From Areca catechu (lineage: Eukaryota; Streptophyta; Magnoliopsida; Arecales; Arecaceae): a stretch of 64,000 bases of DNA. The notes beneath the pieces were generated by a model, which made no database searches, was not told the origin of the DNA, and saw only the letters and a program-made list of their open reading frames with translations. Within the stretch, counting starts at the first letter, position 1. Every line of letters starts with the position of its first letter. The stretch covers positions 148,202,041 through 148,266,040 of the forward strand of contig CM038053.1 in the NCBI GenBank assembly GCA_021397845.1, read 5' to 3'. The position numbers were made by a program, and so were the translations under genes. This document shows, piece by piece, positions 1-10,187 of this stretch.

Positions 1-1
1 A

Positions 2-367
2 GAAGTATATGAGACTGATCTAAGTTTAGTAGATGAATACGAAGGAGAAGACTTTGAGAAGGAATATGAAGAAGAGGAACAAGATAGTGAACCCATTAAG
101 AAATCAAAGGATAAAGATCTTGAACCCATTATAGAACTTGAAGAAGGTGTGACTGAGCCAGGATCGAATATAGTATATGAAAGTGAAGGTTCACAAGAGT
201 TGTCCATAGAGGAGGTCGAGGAACAAGTCCTTAAGGAACCTGACCCTTCTATTAGAATCTTATCTGAGGAGCCACTAGAAGAAAGCCTAATTATAGAGCC
301 CAGTCCTAAAATACAAGAACTAGAAGAATTTATTAAGGACCTGATCTCTTTGAATCAGTACCCTTAG
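2..367 (+). pseudogene. Acidic Gag-spacer ORF fragment of element A (5' end outside window)
   Basis: The frame is open from base 2 to a TAG at 365-367. It is very rich in Glu and Asp. Its start (VYETDLSLVDEYEGED) matches the acidic stretch that follows the zinc knuckles in element C (near 35310-35350) and the middle of the array ORF1 proteins (VYETNINLIDENEGED). The later IIEPSPK motif is also shared with the array proteins. No catalytic motif is present. In the autonomous relatives this region links Gag to the protease. Here it appears to run towards an integrase scrap, so the polyprotein lacks enzymes. Confidence 0.6.
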
Positions 368-948
368 GATGAGCCCCTTTTATAGTTCCTATTAAAGACC
401 TCTTTCCTAAGATTAGTGACCCATTCATCCGTTATGTAAATCCTGTAGATATACCTCAACCTCATAAGGTTAGCCTCATTAGTCTAGGATTAGTCCCTGA
501 CACCCCTTCTTATATCTAACTTTATCCAACTAACCCTGAACCTTTTTTTCTACCCTACCAGACTAATCCTGAACCCACCTCTTGTTTTTTGCCCTTTTCA
601 AATACCTCCATCATTTCTAGGATCATTATATTGCATTTTGTTGAGATTAGCATACTGCATACATTCATTGCGCATGTTAGGTTTGCATCTTATTTTTGGC
701 ATACACTATGGCATTTACTAGAAGTTCATTGTAAGTTTTCTTGTGCATGCCAAGCTATGGTCAAACATAGGGAGCCTATAGTCTGTTAGGTTTTGGTCCA
801 AAGAATCCAATAAATTTTCTTCGATAGGAATGCCTAGTCGAGTATATCAAGTGTTGGTTTTGAGTCCAATAAGTCCACAGACCTAATCCATCTATCCACT
901 CCTGCACAGATCACTGCATAGCATCTGCATCAGGGCATTAGCATTCAT
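368..948 (+). pseudogene. Degenerate spacer plus integrase-core scrap of element A
   Basis: There is no long open frame here. At 589-789 a short frame contains ASYFWHTLWHLLE, which matches the integrase-core stretch SYFWKTLWHLLG of element B (16121-17038) and the end of array ORF1. Bases 790-948 align with the array segment between ORF1 and the chromodomain ORF (shared 'gagtccaataaa', 'atgcctag'). The segment is therefore colinear with the array units but broken by stops. Confidence 0.5.
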
Positions 949-1371
949 TTGAAAACTGGTAATAACCTGGCTAATTCTCGAAATCAAGCCAAAAGATATA
1001 ATATAAAGGATTCCATAGAGATTAGGTCTAGACCTGAGTGGTTTCCTCTTGGAGCCCCAAAGAAGCAACTTGTATGCACAATTGGACCCTTTAGAGTGAT
1101 GAAGAAAGTGGAACCCAATGCCTATGTGCTTGATCTACCCCTGGATTTAGGCATTAGCTCTACCTTAAATATCACGGACTTGATTGAGTATAGGGAATGG
1201 ACAGTGATTACGAGTGAGATTTTTGGACCTCACCCATCTTTTGAGAGAGAAACCTTACCTGAGTGTCCACTAAATTTACCTGATAGAGGAATACAGATCG
1301 AGCGTATCCTAGATGATTTGGCTATCATGACCCAGGGTCATGGCTATCAACGCTACCTGGTTCGATGGTAA
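949..1371 (+). pseudogene. Integrase C-terminal (GPY/F) module and truncated chromodomain, element A
   Basis: The 140-codon frame contains GPFRVMKKVEPNAYVLDLP, the GPY/F module at the end of chromovirus integrases, followed by an acidic linker and the first half of a chromodomain (ERILDDLAI...YQRYLVRW). A TAA at 1369-1371 replaces the residue after VRW, and the frame beyond it (GRLESGDS) is interrupted again. The family role is tethering the integration complex to chromatin. This copy cannot make a whole chromodomain. Confidence 0.75.
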
Positions 1372-1491
1372 GGTCGACTAGAATCTGGCGATTCATGAAT
1401 TACTTGAGAGGACCCACAATGCCTCTACCAAGACTTACTACCAGCACTAGACTAACTTGATAGGGTCGAATTTCTCCCATCCCGATAGAAT

Positions 1492-2974
1492 TGATGGGGA
1501 CATCAGGTCAACCCTAGTTCACTTTGGGTCCCTGAGTTTTGAGACCCTTAGCCATGATTCAGATTTTGTCTTCAAGTCCAATAATCTGGTTGTGTTAGCC
1601 GTTTGAGTCCCATATTTAGGCCTTGAGTTTTGTTTATCAAGACTTGTTACACTCGAGTCCTGTATTTTGGCCCGTGAGTCCTATTTTGGGCCTTTCTACA
1701 TTTGAGTTATGTATTTAGAGTCATTGATATTATTAGGATTTGGAATAAGTCAAATTCAGTCGAGACATTTATCATTTGAAGCCCTATAAGTTCAGTCAAC
1801 TCATGTTGAGCCAATTTTGAGTCCTATGCATCCTGTAAGTTTTATATTGAGTCTAAACTAGCAAGAGAAGATTCAAGACACTGATGGACCCCAGCCCGAA
1901 TCATATCTTGCCAACTTCAAGGAGTCCTAGTCATAATTAGATGTACCACCTTGGATTGCATGAGAAGGACCTTGAAGATTTTCACATTATCAACCTGCTG
2001 AGAGGATGGAGCCTAGGAGAAATCCTAGAACCAGCACAGCATTGAAGTGGGCCACCCAAAGCCCAAAGCATTCTTGGATATTGTGCCCCACCCTTATGGT
2101 CACCATTCTTGGTCGGCCACCCTTAGAATTACCAACCATTGGACCAAGTCAAAGAGTGGGAGAGACCAAGTCAAACAAAAGGTATAATCCTAGTTAGGTG
2201 AGGAATTAAGAGCCTATTTGGGAGAGGAGATCTTCCATGTATTTGAGTGGGAAAGGATTATTAGGGTTTTACATGTATACCCTTTCTTGGAGCCCAAGTT
2301 TTGTATGCCTATACAATGGCCCCCCCTCTCATGTATATTTGATGCTATTGAATATAAGAAAAATTTTTTGAGTTCTTCTTAACTTTTTGTGTGAATTTCT
2401 GTGTGATTAAGGGTATCTTGTGATCCCTCAGGATTTTTGTGTGATCCTTGTGCCCGGCCTCCAAGCCGCTAGCCTTCTTTATCTCTTGGCTGCCATCCTC
2501 AATCCTCTTAACCTTCTTCTTCTTTCAGCTATCTAGCCAACCTTTCATTCTTTTTCTAACCATTGTTAGGTAATTTGTAGGTCCCTTAGAGTTCAGAAAT
2601 CCAAGGATTCCATCAGACCAGCTTTCGAGCCACCGGATTGAAAGCCACGAATCCACAAGGTTGATAGCTTTATTTTCCAGGCAGCATCCGAGAGCAACGA
2701 GCAAACTCTTCATGGATCGATCTCCATATCTCTACCAGGTACACCCCCTAGACTCCTCTGGTAGTGGTATTACAAAAAAGCTAGTCCTTACCAGAGCTTC
2801 TTAGCCTTAGCGATCCTATTTCTTCACTTTTATGGTTTATTTCTGCATGCATGTGCTTTAGATTTTTTATAGAATTCCCTACTTAATATCTTGGCTTGAA
2901 ATTTGGGATACAAACTCCTAACTTAATTTCTTACAACAAAAAAATAACAAGCATGCAAAAATAGTCCCGCATCA
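1492..2974 (+). repeat. 3' LTR of element A (1483 bp, TG...CA)
   Basis: It begins TGATGGGGACATC directly after the pol tail and purine-rich GATAGAA, and ends CCCGCATCA at 2974. U5 contains AGCGATCCT (2809-2817), also found in the LTRs of C, S1 and F. An AT-rich stretch near 2330-2370 may be the promoter/R region. The flanks match the pol end on the left and unrelated gag relic on the right. The matching 5' LTR lies outside the window. Confidence 0.65.
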
Positions 2975-3511
2975 CTTCTCCATGGGTTAGTTATCGATGG
3001 TAGCATGATGGGCCAAGACATCCTAGGACCCAAGTAGTGCTCTTCCTCTCATAAACTTCCCAAGGTAGCCTCACTTGATTAGCTTCTTAATCTCCTCCTT
3101 CAGGTGGTAGCATTCCTTGGTATCATAGCCATAGTCATGATGGAACGAACAGTACCGAGACTTGTCGCATCCACTGGATAACTTTAGTAGGGGAGGGTGA
3201 TGCAGGTCGTGTTTTCCCTTGATCTCTATTAGGATCTTGGATCTCGGGGTGAGGAGAGGTTTGTACTTCTCATCATTAGCAAGAACATCCCATGACTTAG
3301 GGCCAGTTCGGGAGATTGGGGTGACCTTGGGCCCTGGCAGCCCGCTCAACTCTAGATCAGTCTACCTCTTCAAGGGCCTCCCATCCAACTCCCTTCGGGT
3401 GTGATCGGCCTACTCCATGCAGATGTACTTATGGACATGGAGGAGGAGCTTAGAGTAGGACTTTGGGAGCTTCTTATAAAAAGAGTAAGTGAAGCGATAG
3501 ATCTTGAGCCA
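2975..3511 (-). pseudogene. Tat/Athila-like gag C-terminal relic
   Basis: Minus-strand translation of 3071-3349 shows CSFHHDYGYDTKECYHLKEE, the modified zinc-knuckle region of Tat/Athila-type Gag followed by a hydrophobic helix (IKKLIK). Upstream in a shifted frame is KKLPKSYSKLLLHVHKYICM, comparable to the KSYTELLAKAQKYALAEE stretch of element D Gag (28694-28885). Frameshifts and stops break it. It is cut on the right by the LTR starting at 3512 and on the left by the LTR of A, so it is the oldest layer on this side. Confidence 0.6.
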
Positions 3512-3644
3512 TGATGGGGGGACAGGACGGGGGATGGATCGTTGGTGAGCCTAGAAGTCATCTAGATTATGGTACCACTATTTCTTCTTCTTCTTTTTGT
3601 ATTTTTATAGGAAGATTGGGAAGGAAGAAATGGATGGTTGGATT

Positions 3645-3818
3645 TGGATAACTAGGGCCTCACACCCCTCGATGTTCCAAAGAACAAAGGCAAACTAGGA
3701 TCTCACAACGCATGATGTTTCGAAGAACAAAGGCAATCTAGGGCTCACACCCCTCGATGTTCCAAAGAACAAAGGCAAACTAGGGCCTTACACCCCTCGA
3801 TGCTCGAAAGCAAAGACA
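3645..3818 (-). repeat. Subrepeats of about 40-50 bp in the element E LTR
   Basis: About four imperfect copies of a unit containing CTCACACCCCTCGATGTTC and 'aagaacaaaggcaa' lie here. The same block recurs at about 56243-56405 in the partner LTR. On the minus strand they lie 100-270 bp downstream of the TATA-like box at 3914-3921, so they would be in the transcribed R/U5 part. Confidence 0.7.
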
Positions 3819-3913
3819 TAAAAGTGGGGCTCTCACCCTCCCCATGTGGGTCAAATGAAAAGAATCACTCTTTTCAAAAAACTCATCTTTATTTTATAAA
3901 GGAACGAGGGTGG

Positions 3914-3921
3914 TATTTATA
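3914..3921 (-). promoter_or_regulatory. TATA-like box of element E LTR
   Basis: The minus strand reads TATAAATA inside the LTR, with no competing box nearby. Transcription would run leftward through the subrepeats. Confidence 0.45.
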
Positions 3922-4559
3922 GACTTTTCCAACCCTCATTTGAGTTTGAATACAAGATAAAAAGATATGGATGATTAAAATTCAAATACAAGATAAGATA
4001 AGGTCTATCCCTAACCTAACAACTAGATATCTCTATCCTAACCAACTAATAAATTTCAAGATATATCCTAAGCATCTAATCTTCAAATATAAATTTATTT
4101 GCATCAAAATCCATGTTGCTCCAAGATTCATGTTGCTCGAGGATCAGTGCTATTCCAAGATTCGTGCAGGTCGATATCCCCATCATTCCCTTGAGATGGG
4201 GAGAACTCAACCTCGTGAAGTCAGATTTTAGGCTCCTGGGACTCTTGATTTCAGGCTCTTGAGACTCGAAATTAACTCATCAATATCCATAGATTTTTAT
4301 TTAAGAAATCCTAGATTTTTTTTTCATTCTCTTTTTTTCTCTCTTATTTATTTATTTTTTTCTTTAATTTTCTATTTTTTTCAAATTTTTTTTTTATTTT
4401 TCGTGCTGAAGCAGAAGTCGGCACTAAGTACTGACTTTGCATTCATGATCGTGTAATGGTCTTCTATGCTTTGACGGGCATGCAAAATAGTGGAGAAGGC
4501 GTTGAGCATGGGAATCCGGTGGCTTCGTCAGTGATAGCGATAGCAGGAGGAGCTGAAGG

Positions 4560-6240
4560 TGATGTGGAAAGATGGCAAGGGATGCTAGTATGGATGCTTA
4601 TGATACAAAGAAATTTTTTTGCAGTTGAAGGGTTTTAGATGTTTTTCTTTTTTTTTTTTTTTTAGGGTTTTGATTCCCGATCACAGGCAATTTTTTTGCA
4701 GTTGAAGGGTTTTAGATGTTTTTCTTTTTTTTTTTTTTTAGGGTTTTGATTCCCGATCACAGGCAAAGACTAGAAATAAGAGAAATGAATAACGGAAGCT
4801 TATACTAGTAGTTCAAATCCTTAAATAGTGAAAACGAGAACAGGATCCCGGGATTAAGAAACTCCGGTAGGACTAAGCTCGAAACACAATAGCTACTTAG
4901 GAGATAGAGAGAGCAAACCTTATACGTCTGAAGCGCCCGATGCAGAAGGTCGCTCAACTCGATGGATGCGACCTGGATGCCCGAGCAATTGAACCCACGG
5001 AAGCACTGGCTTTCGGTCGGAAGGTCGTGATGGCAAGGCAGACTTTCTCCGGTGCCCGAGATGCTTGGGAGGACCTGTAGGCAATCAAAATAGGGATTAG
5101 CGAAATGGAGAGATGTACTGAAAGAGACTAAGATGGGGTTGAGAAGGGACTTCAAGCCTGGTATCCGGCTAGATTCCGAAGTCGAAGAAGGAGATAACTT
5201 GGGGCCTCGCATCCCACGATGTCCCGGAGGATGAAGGATTGTGACCTCACACCACTTGACGTCCAGGAGGATGAAGGACTCGCGATGCCTTGGGGCGACG
5301 GACAGGTGGCCTCACACCACTCGACGTCCCTGAGGATGAAGGCAACATCACTCAAACCTAGTCTAGGAGACAATGGTTGGAGGATAAACAAATTCAAACT
5401 CTCTTTTCATTCAATCATTCAATACCTTTACAATGGAGGGGGTTGGGTCCTTTAAATAGGCACCCAAGGCCCATTTGAATTCAAAATAATTCAAAACCCT
5501 TGAACCCAAATTACAACCCAAAAGTTGGCACCCACATGGAAGGGGAAAGCTCTTCATGGCCGACCAAATGGAGGAGAGGATTGGCGTGGCATGTGGGAGG
5601 GCTTGGAGAGGGGGAATGGCCTCTTGATTTCCTTCTTTGCATGCTCATTTTGGGAAGAAAACATGGAACAAGGCTTGCTTGAAGGAATGTGCTTCCTTTG
5701 ATCCTTCAATGCCCACGTGGAATGATTCATGGATAGCCAAAGTGGAGGGAGCTTTGGGCATTACAAGGTTGAAGGCATGGAGAGGGGAGTGTGTCCCTTG
5801 ACCTTCAATTCTTGTATGAGTACTTTGGGAAGAAGACTTGAAAGATGTCTTGCTTTGTGGCTTGGTTTCTTCAAGAAATCTTCAATGCCCCATTTGATGA
5901 TGGATCATGGCATGATGTGGGGGATGGAAGAGGGGGATGATGTATCCTCCTTCCAAGGTCGCCCAAGAGAGAAATGGTATGGAGAGGGCGTGTGGAATGT
6001 ATGAGGGCGCCTCCTTGTTTCCTTCCTTGGATGCCCAAGTGGCAACTGATGTGGCGCCACAGAGGTGGTTGAGGTGGTGCCTAAGTTATCATCTTTCCAA
6101 GTGAGAGAGGTGGGTTGGCCCATAAGGAACTTGACTTGGTCTTGAAAACCAGGTTGACTTCAATTGGGCTTGGGCCCAATCCAAACTCAGACTCGAACTA
6201 AAAATAGATACAGGACTCATGACCTAAACTTGAGCCAAAT
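4560..6240 (-). repeat. Element B 3' LTR, left portion (continues at 15485-15650)
   Basis: It starts TGATGTGGAAAGATGG and follows the 5' LTR (21280 onward) base for base apart from scattered differences and one extra tandem copy near 4612-4764. It stops at 6240 (...AGCCAAAT), where array 1 begins. The uninterrupted LTR at 22861-22890 shows the empty site. Confidence 0.9.
4612..4764. repeat. Tandem duplication (77 + 76 bp) within the B 3' LTR
   Basis: The segment from AATTTTTTTGCAGTTGAAGG to CCCGATCACAGGC is present twice back to back (4612-4688 and 4689-4764), each copy with its own poly-T run. The 5' LTR has it once (about 21333-21403), so the duplication arose in this copy. Confidence 0.9.
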
Positions 6241-7562
6241 TGATGCGGCAAGCATATGATTAATGTTTTGAATATGGTGTTTGTAGAGCAATGAAACCTA
6301 ATTATACTTAGCATTGTACTCATCTTAATAAGATTTAAGGATTATATGAAAAGGGACTATTACATGATTAGACACAACTCTAAAACTAAGAAGGAAGAAG
6401 ATCTAGACAATAGGGGCTAATGATTGAGGACTTACCTTGATGAGTTTTCCAACCTTCCTATGATTCAAAACTTGAAACTACTGATGCTCAGGACTGGAGA
6501 TCTTGGATAACAGTGATCAGAACCCTGGACTTGTGCTTCAGCTTGTTGGTTCATTGTCAAGGGGAACCCTGTTCACAACTCAAGGACTTCGAAGGACCCT
6601 GCAATGAAGATCAAAGTTAAGGTTGAAGGATGCAAACATAAAGAAGGGATGGGAGAACTTGTGAACAAAGAAAAGATAGTTGAGAAGATCTGGCCGACTC
6701 CAATGCCTTTGCCTTGAGCTTGGATGATGAATTGCTAGGGAAGAGAGTGGCTTTGGGCGTGGAAGAAGAAGATAGGAAAAATTTCACACATAAAACTCAA
6801 GACAACTTCACTTCAAACTTCATTCATTTCCAAAATCAATCCCTTTTACAATGGGCGTCCAAGGCTTTTAATAGCCTCACAAAGCTAGCTTTTGAAATTT
6901 AAAAACTCCCCAAATCGAGGAGGATTACAAGGGGGGTTGGAGGATTTGGTGGAGAGTTTGGAGGGATGTAGGGGGGTTGGAGGATTTGGTGGAGGACTTG
7001 GAGGGATGTGGCCAACCTCCTTGAATTTGAATCTCCCTTGTTGGCATCCAAAGGATGATGAGGTGGCTGGTGAAGTGGCACCTGATGATGTGGCATGGTG
7101 AGGTGGTCTTCTACTTGGTTAAGAATGACATGTGTCGCCCAGTGGTCCTAGTTGATGGTCCTTTTCTCTTGCTTGGTTGATGTGTCTTCTCTTCTTCATG
7201 TGGTCAAATTCTGGGGTCTAGAATTTGAGTCTTGTTGCTGGCTTTCATGACTTTAAGACTTGATTAGACTTAACTCAATTGAATTAGACTTAACTCAACT
7301 GAACTGACTTGACTGACCTAGACTTTAAAACTTGAAATGGACTTACAAGAAATGAAATTTTAAAAGTAATTACAGGACTCAATAAACACTCTTGATTTGA
7401 AACTCAAAATTAATTACAGGACTCTTGAAAAGGAAATGACTCTTGAAAATAAAATATTTTTGAACTAAAGGATACAAGGTAACCTAATTATCTTCGATCC
7501 AAATTGGGATAAGGCTAACCTTGTTGGAGTGATGTTTCTTTCGGCTTCTGGTGTCCACACCA
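6241..7562 (-). repeat. Array 1 LTR 1 (1322 bp)
   Basis: On the + strand it reads TGATGCGG...CCACACCA. As the leftmost LTR it serves as the terminal 3' LTR. It contains a 40-bp direct duplication at 6931-7010 (GGTTGGAGGATTTGGTGGAG units) present in all LTRs of the family, and a minus-strand TATA-like CTATTAAAAG at 6865-6874. Confidence 0.9.
6865..6874 (-). promoter_or_regulatory. TATA-like box of the array-family LTR
   Basis: The minus strand reads CTATTAAAAG just beyond the GC-richer U3. The same position holds CTTTTAATAG (+ strand) in the LTRs at 10203, 14163, 42543 and 46502; the LTR at 38586 has lost one T. Confidence 0.4.
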
Positions 7563-8053
7563 ATTCTCCTGGGGTGGGCAGAACTCGACCCAGTCGAGTA
7601 TGGTTCAGTTTTGCCCTGGTAATGCTCGAACAAGTCTGGGTTAAGTCTTTGCAGGTCCTCTCGAGTAATCCAAGAGTTGTCGGACTCAGGTCGACCTTGC
7701 CATTGAACCAGGTATCGCTGATAGTCCTTATTCCTGGTAGTAATGATCTTGTCATCCAGGATTCTCTCAATCCTCTCTCTCTGCTCAGGTAAGGTTGGTG
7801 GTGGACACTCAGAAATATGCTCACTCTCAATGAAAGTTTCTGGCTCAAAAGGCTCACTAGGTATTAGTAGTGGTTCTTTGTATTCTACTAGGTCTGAAAC
7901 ATTGAAGGTTGTACTAATACCCATATCAGGTGGAAGTTCCAAAACATATGCATTAGGCCCTATTTTCTTTAAGATCTTAAAAGGTCCCGCTCCGCGGGCA
8001 TGCAGCTTCTTTATGGTTCCATGGGGAAACCATTCAGGGTTGAGCCTAATCAT
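7484..8053 (-). CDS. Integrase tail plus chromodomain ORF, array 1 unit 1
   Basis: The reading frame is 189 codons from the first ATG (MIRLNPEWFP). The same frame is open upstream to a TAA near 8202 and there encodes integrase-tail sequence (NLHKEISNKINLSNETYKHL). Residues about 23-41 are the GPY/F module (GPFKILKKIGPNAYVLELP). Residues about 93-146 are the chromodomain, with YLVQW and NSWI aromatic positions. The last 26 or so residues are encoded inside the LTR (from 7562). No catalytic core is present. The likely role, if expressed, is chromatin targeting; whether it works apart from an integrase is unknown. Confidence 0.75.
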   Translation of the reverse strand: MIRLNPEWFPHGTIKKLHARGAGPFKILKKIGPNAYVLELPPDMGISTTFNVSDLVEYKEPLLIPSEPFEPETFIESEHISECPPPTLPEQRERIERILDDKIITTRNKDYQRYLVQWQGRPESDNSWITREDLQRLNPDLFEHYQGKTEPYSTGSSSAHPRRIGVDTRSRKKHHSNKVSLIPIWIEDN

Positions 8054-8281
8054 CGCATAATCCCCTTCACAGAATTCTTTAGCCCTCTTATGTGAGTCAG
8101 CTAAGTGTTTATAAGTTTCATTGCTCAGGTTGATCTTATTACTGATTTCTTTATGTAGATTTGTGACATGCTGTGCAAAAGACTCAACAGACTCAGAAAC
8201 TTACACAAGTACTTATGAAATGCAGACTGAACTAGGCATCTTTATTGAGAGGAATTTTATTGGACTCTCTAGGGCCTAAAC

Positions 8282-9169
8282 CTAATAGATTAATGACTCT
8301 CTAGGTTTGACCCTGGTCTGGTATGCACATGAGAATTTACCATGGGTTCCTAGCAAATGCCATAAGGTTTTCCAAAAGTAGGTAGCAAAAGGAATAGGCT
8401 TTAAAAGCTCATGCATCCTAGTAATCTCATCAAAATGAAACTTAATGGCTCTAAAATTATGATAAGACTCAGGGAAAGGCAGGAAATAGGAATCCGAGAC
8501 TTGAGATAATTTAGGAGAATCTTGAAATAGACCTTGGTTACTCATGATGACCTTAAGATTAGAATTTTGATCTACAGGCAGCATGCTTCTAGGTAGTTGA
8601 AGGTCATCAGGAAAGTCTTCTAGAATAATGATTGGGTTCTTCTCAGGTACCTGAAGGAGTTCTTGTGTCGAAGCTAAAGTATTGGGTTCTTCCTGAGGGC
8701 ATTGTCTTACGGGAACCAAGTCATCACTAAATTTTGGTTGTTCTGATGTTTTAGGACTAGGCTCAATAATCTTTTCTTTACCAAAGGTTTCCTCAGGTAA
8801 GGTACTAAAGTTGTTCTCTTCACAGTCTTCCCCTTCATTTTCATCTATTAAATTTATGTTAGTCTCATACACATATTTACTAGGTTCAGACTTGCCTTCT
8901 TCCTTCCCTAGCCCTTCAGTTTGAGGATACCCTAAGTCTTGAGTATTCATGAACTCAACTTGTACTTCAGGGTTCTTACTCCTATCATTCATATGAGCTA
9001 ATGGGAAAGTAAGAGTTGGTTGGTCTAAGGAAAATTGTTTAGCCAGCATTTGGTTCAATTGGGCCATTAGATCATTTAGGCCTTTCAGCATGGTTTCAAG
9101 ATTCGGGTCCATGGCTACATTGGACTGGGCTTGGATTGGTGAATATGGTGTCCCTGCTCTAGTTGTCAT
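8282..9169 (-). CDS. ORF1 of array 1 unit 1: chimeric Gag N-terminus / acidic spacer / integrase scrap
   Basis: The start at 9169 (MTTRAGTPY) is preferred over the longer frame from 9247 because M-x-T-R-x-G is the Gag start in elements B, C and (mutated) G. The N-terminal part has a predicted amphipathic stretch (LETMLKGLNDLMAQLNQ). The middle is acidic and matches the post-zinc-knuckle spacer of element C (YVYETNINLIDENEGED). The C-terminus contains YFWKTLWHLLGT, an integrase-core fragment. The Gag core, zinc knuckles and all enzymes are absent. The frame is intact and about 99% identical to the copy at 12244-13131. Confidence 0.7.
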   Translation of the reverse strand: MTTRAGTPYSPIQAQSNVAMDPNLETMLKGLNDLMAQLNQMLAKQFSLDQPTLTFPLAHMNDRSKNPEVQVEFMNTQDLGYPQTEGLGKEEGKSEPSKYVYETNINLIDENEGEDCEENNFSTLPEETFGKEKIIEPSPKTSEQPKFSDDLVPVRQCPQEEPNTLASTQELLQVPEKNPIIILEDFPDDLQLPRSMLPVDQNSNLKVIMSNQGLFQDSPKLSQVSDSYFLPFPESYHNFRAIKFHFDEITRMHELLKPIPFATYFWKTLWHLLGTHGKFSCAYQTRVKPRESLIY

Positions 9170-9297
9170 GCATGCAAATGGACTCAAGCTTGAGCTAAGG
9201 TTTCCTAGACCTAGAGCACAAATTAGAGGTCTAATTAAGTGAACCAACTAGCTAGTAGTACTTATGGGACTTAGCCAGGTAGGTGGTGGGGAGTGAA

Positions 9298-9352
9298 GGT
9301 CCCTGATTGCCAACCTTAGACACCAATCTGAGATTGGCCAGGTAGGCGGACC
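9298..9352 (-). promoter_or_regulatory. Structured leader element, array 1 unit 1
   Basis: On the minus strand GGTCC (9352-9348) can pair with GGACC (9302-9298), enclosing a hairpin CCAATC-TCA-GATTGG (9337-9323). The same fold is present in element C (33965-34019) and, with compensatory changes, in element B (20546-20599). It sits between primer site and Gag start, where packaging and dimerisation signals usually lie. Function is inferred. Confidence 0.5.
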
Positions 9353-10187
9353 AAATCACAAGCCCTGATGCACCAATCCTAGACACCAAGCCAGTAAGCA
9401 CACACCAATTAGCTGACACAGTTAACTTGACCCTAACCTGAACCCAATTTGTTGGTGTCCCTAACCCACTAGGGCAATTAACGTTCTACTCAATTTTAAT
9501 TAATGGGCTGGGATCGATATGCTGGTTGGTGATTTTTTGGGCTAGGGACAGGTGATGAAATCCTGACCCTATGTCAAATTGATGCCCTTAATTTGATTTA
9601 TCATGAGATGAATGAAATGCAAAGGTGCTGCAGAAGTGTGTTGCAGTTTGAAAGTGGTGTGGAAAATGTGATGAAAAAAATGTCCAAAAATTATGAAAAA
9701 TTCACATAGGATTTCTAACTTATATGTTTCAATGCAGGTGAAAGGAATTTTAAAAATAAAATCTGTACTGCTCTAAGAAGATCCTACAATTGAAGATAAA
9801 TAAAAAGGACAGAACAGAACCCTAATGACAGTGTCAAACTGCAGAAATTTTTATTTTTTTTATAATTTTTTTCTGATGATGAAATTTAATATGGTGATAA
9901 CTGACTTAAAAAGGAACAAGAAAAAAAAATATTTCAATAAAAAATCAGTGACTTGCCTTTGGAGCTGCAGACGGATTACAGCAAATAGATGCAAATTTTC
10001 AGAAAACAGAACCTAATCAAACAAGTGCAATGGCTTACCCAAAACTTCAATCTAAAAACTCACGTCCGGCCAGGGGCTCATTATTCCCATGGGTGATGAC
10101 AGTGTACTGGAGTACACCCGCTCAGGAGGCGTGAATTTTAGATCTTGCTTGGATTTAAAGAAAACTATTATACCCTAATGCAACCAT
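9353..10187 (-). other. Untranslated leader of array 1 unit 1
   Basis: This region lies between primer site and the structured element, with no long sense-strand ORF. A conserved portion (about 9430-9600) shares 'gggctagggacaggtgatgaaatc' type sequence with the leader of element B (about 20805-20850). The rest is A/T-rich. A minor 63-codon frame on the opposite strand has no family resemblance. Confidence 0.6.

Larger units (their letters stand above)
1..2974 (+). mobile_element. Element A: 3' part of a Ty3/gypsy-type LTR element (left end outside window)
   Basis: The internal tail occupies 1-1491 and the 3' LTR 1492-2974. The order is acidic Gag-spacer reading frame, then an integrase-like scrap, then integrase C-terminus with chromodomain, then LTR. 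Protease, RT and RNase H are missing between the spacer and the integrase scrap, the same deletion pattern as the array units at 6241-15484 and 38586-47823, so this is probably a diverged non-autonomous relative. It is flanked on the right by a minus-strand Tat-like gag relic that it appears to interrupt. The left end and TSD are not visible. Confidence 0.75.
3512..4559 (-). mobile_element. Element E, left part: 3' LTR and start of internal region
   Basis: The sequence from 3512 (TGATGGGGGGACAGG) is closely related to the sequence from 56087 (TGATGGGGGACAGG), which sits next to a minus-strand primer-binding site, so both are LTRs of one minus-strand element. Shared landmarks are the 'ggtgagcctagaagtca' segment and a block of 40-50 bp subrepeats. 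The inner end of the LTR is not sharply defined; it lies between about 4290 and 4440 in T-rich sequence. Bases 4440-4559 look internal and continue at 23038 beyond element B. No coding region is recognisable. Confidence 0.6.

Noticed and set aside
6714..6902. A 62-codon + strand ORF (SLDDELLGKRVALGVEEEDR) that recurs in nearly every array LTR
   Set aside because: It recurs only because the LTR is repeated, it is antisense to the element, it starts from a non-ATG codon, and it has no family resemblance.
7465..7857. 130-codon minus-strand ORF overlapping the chromodomain ORF
   Set aside because: It is an alternative frame without recognisable domains; the overlapping frame carries the GPY/F module and chromodomain.
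7743..8060. + strand ORF of about 105 codons opposite the chromodomain ORF, repeated in array units
   Set aside because: It is a shadow of the real minus-strand chromodomain frame.
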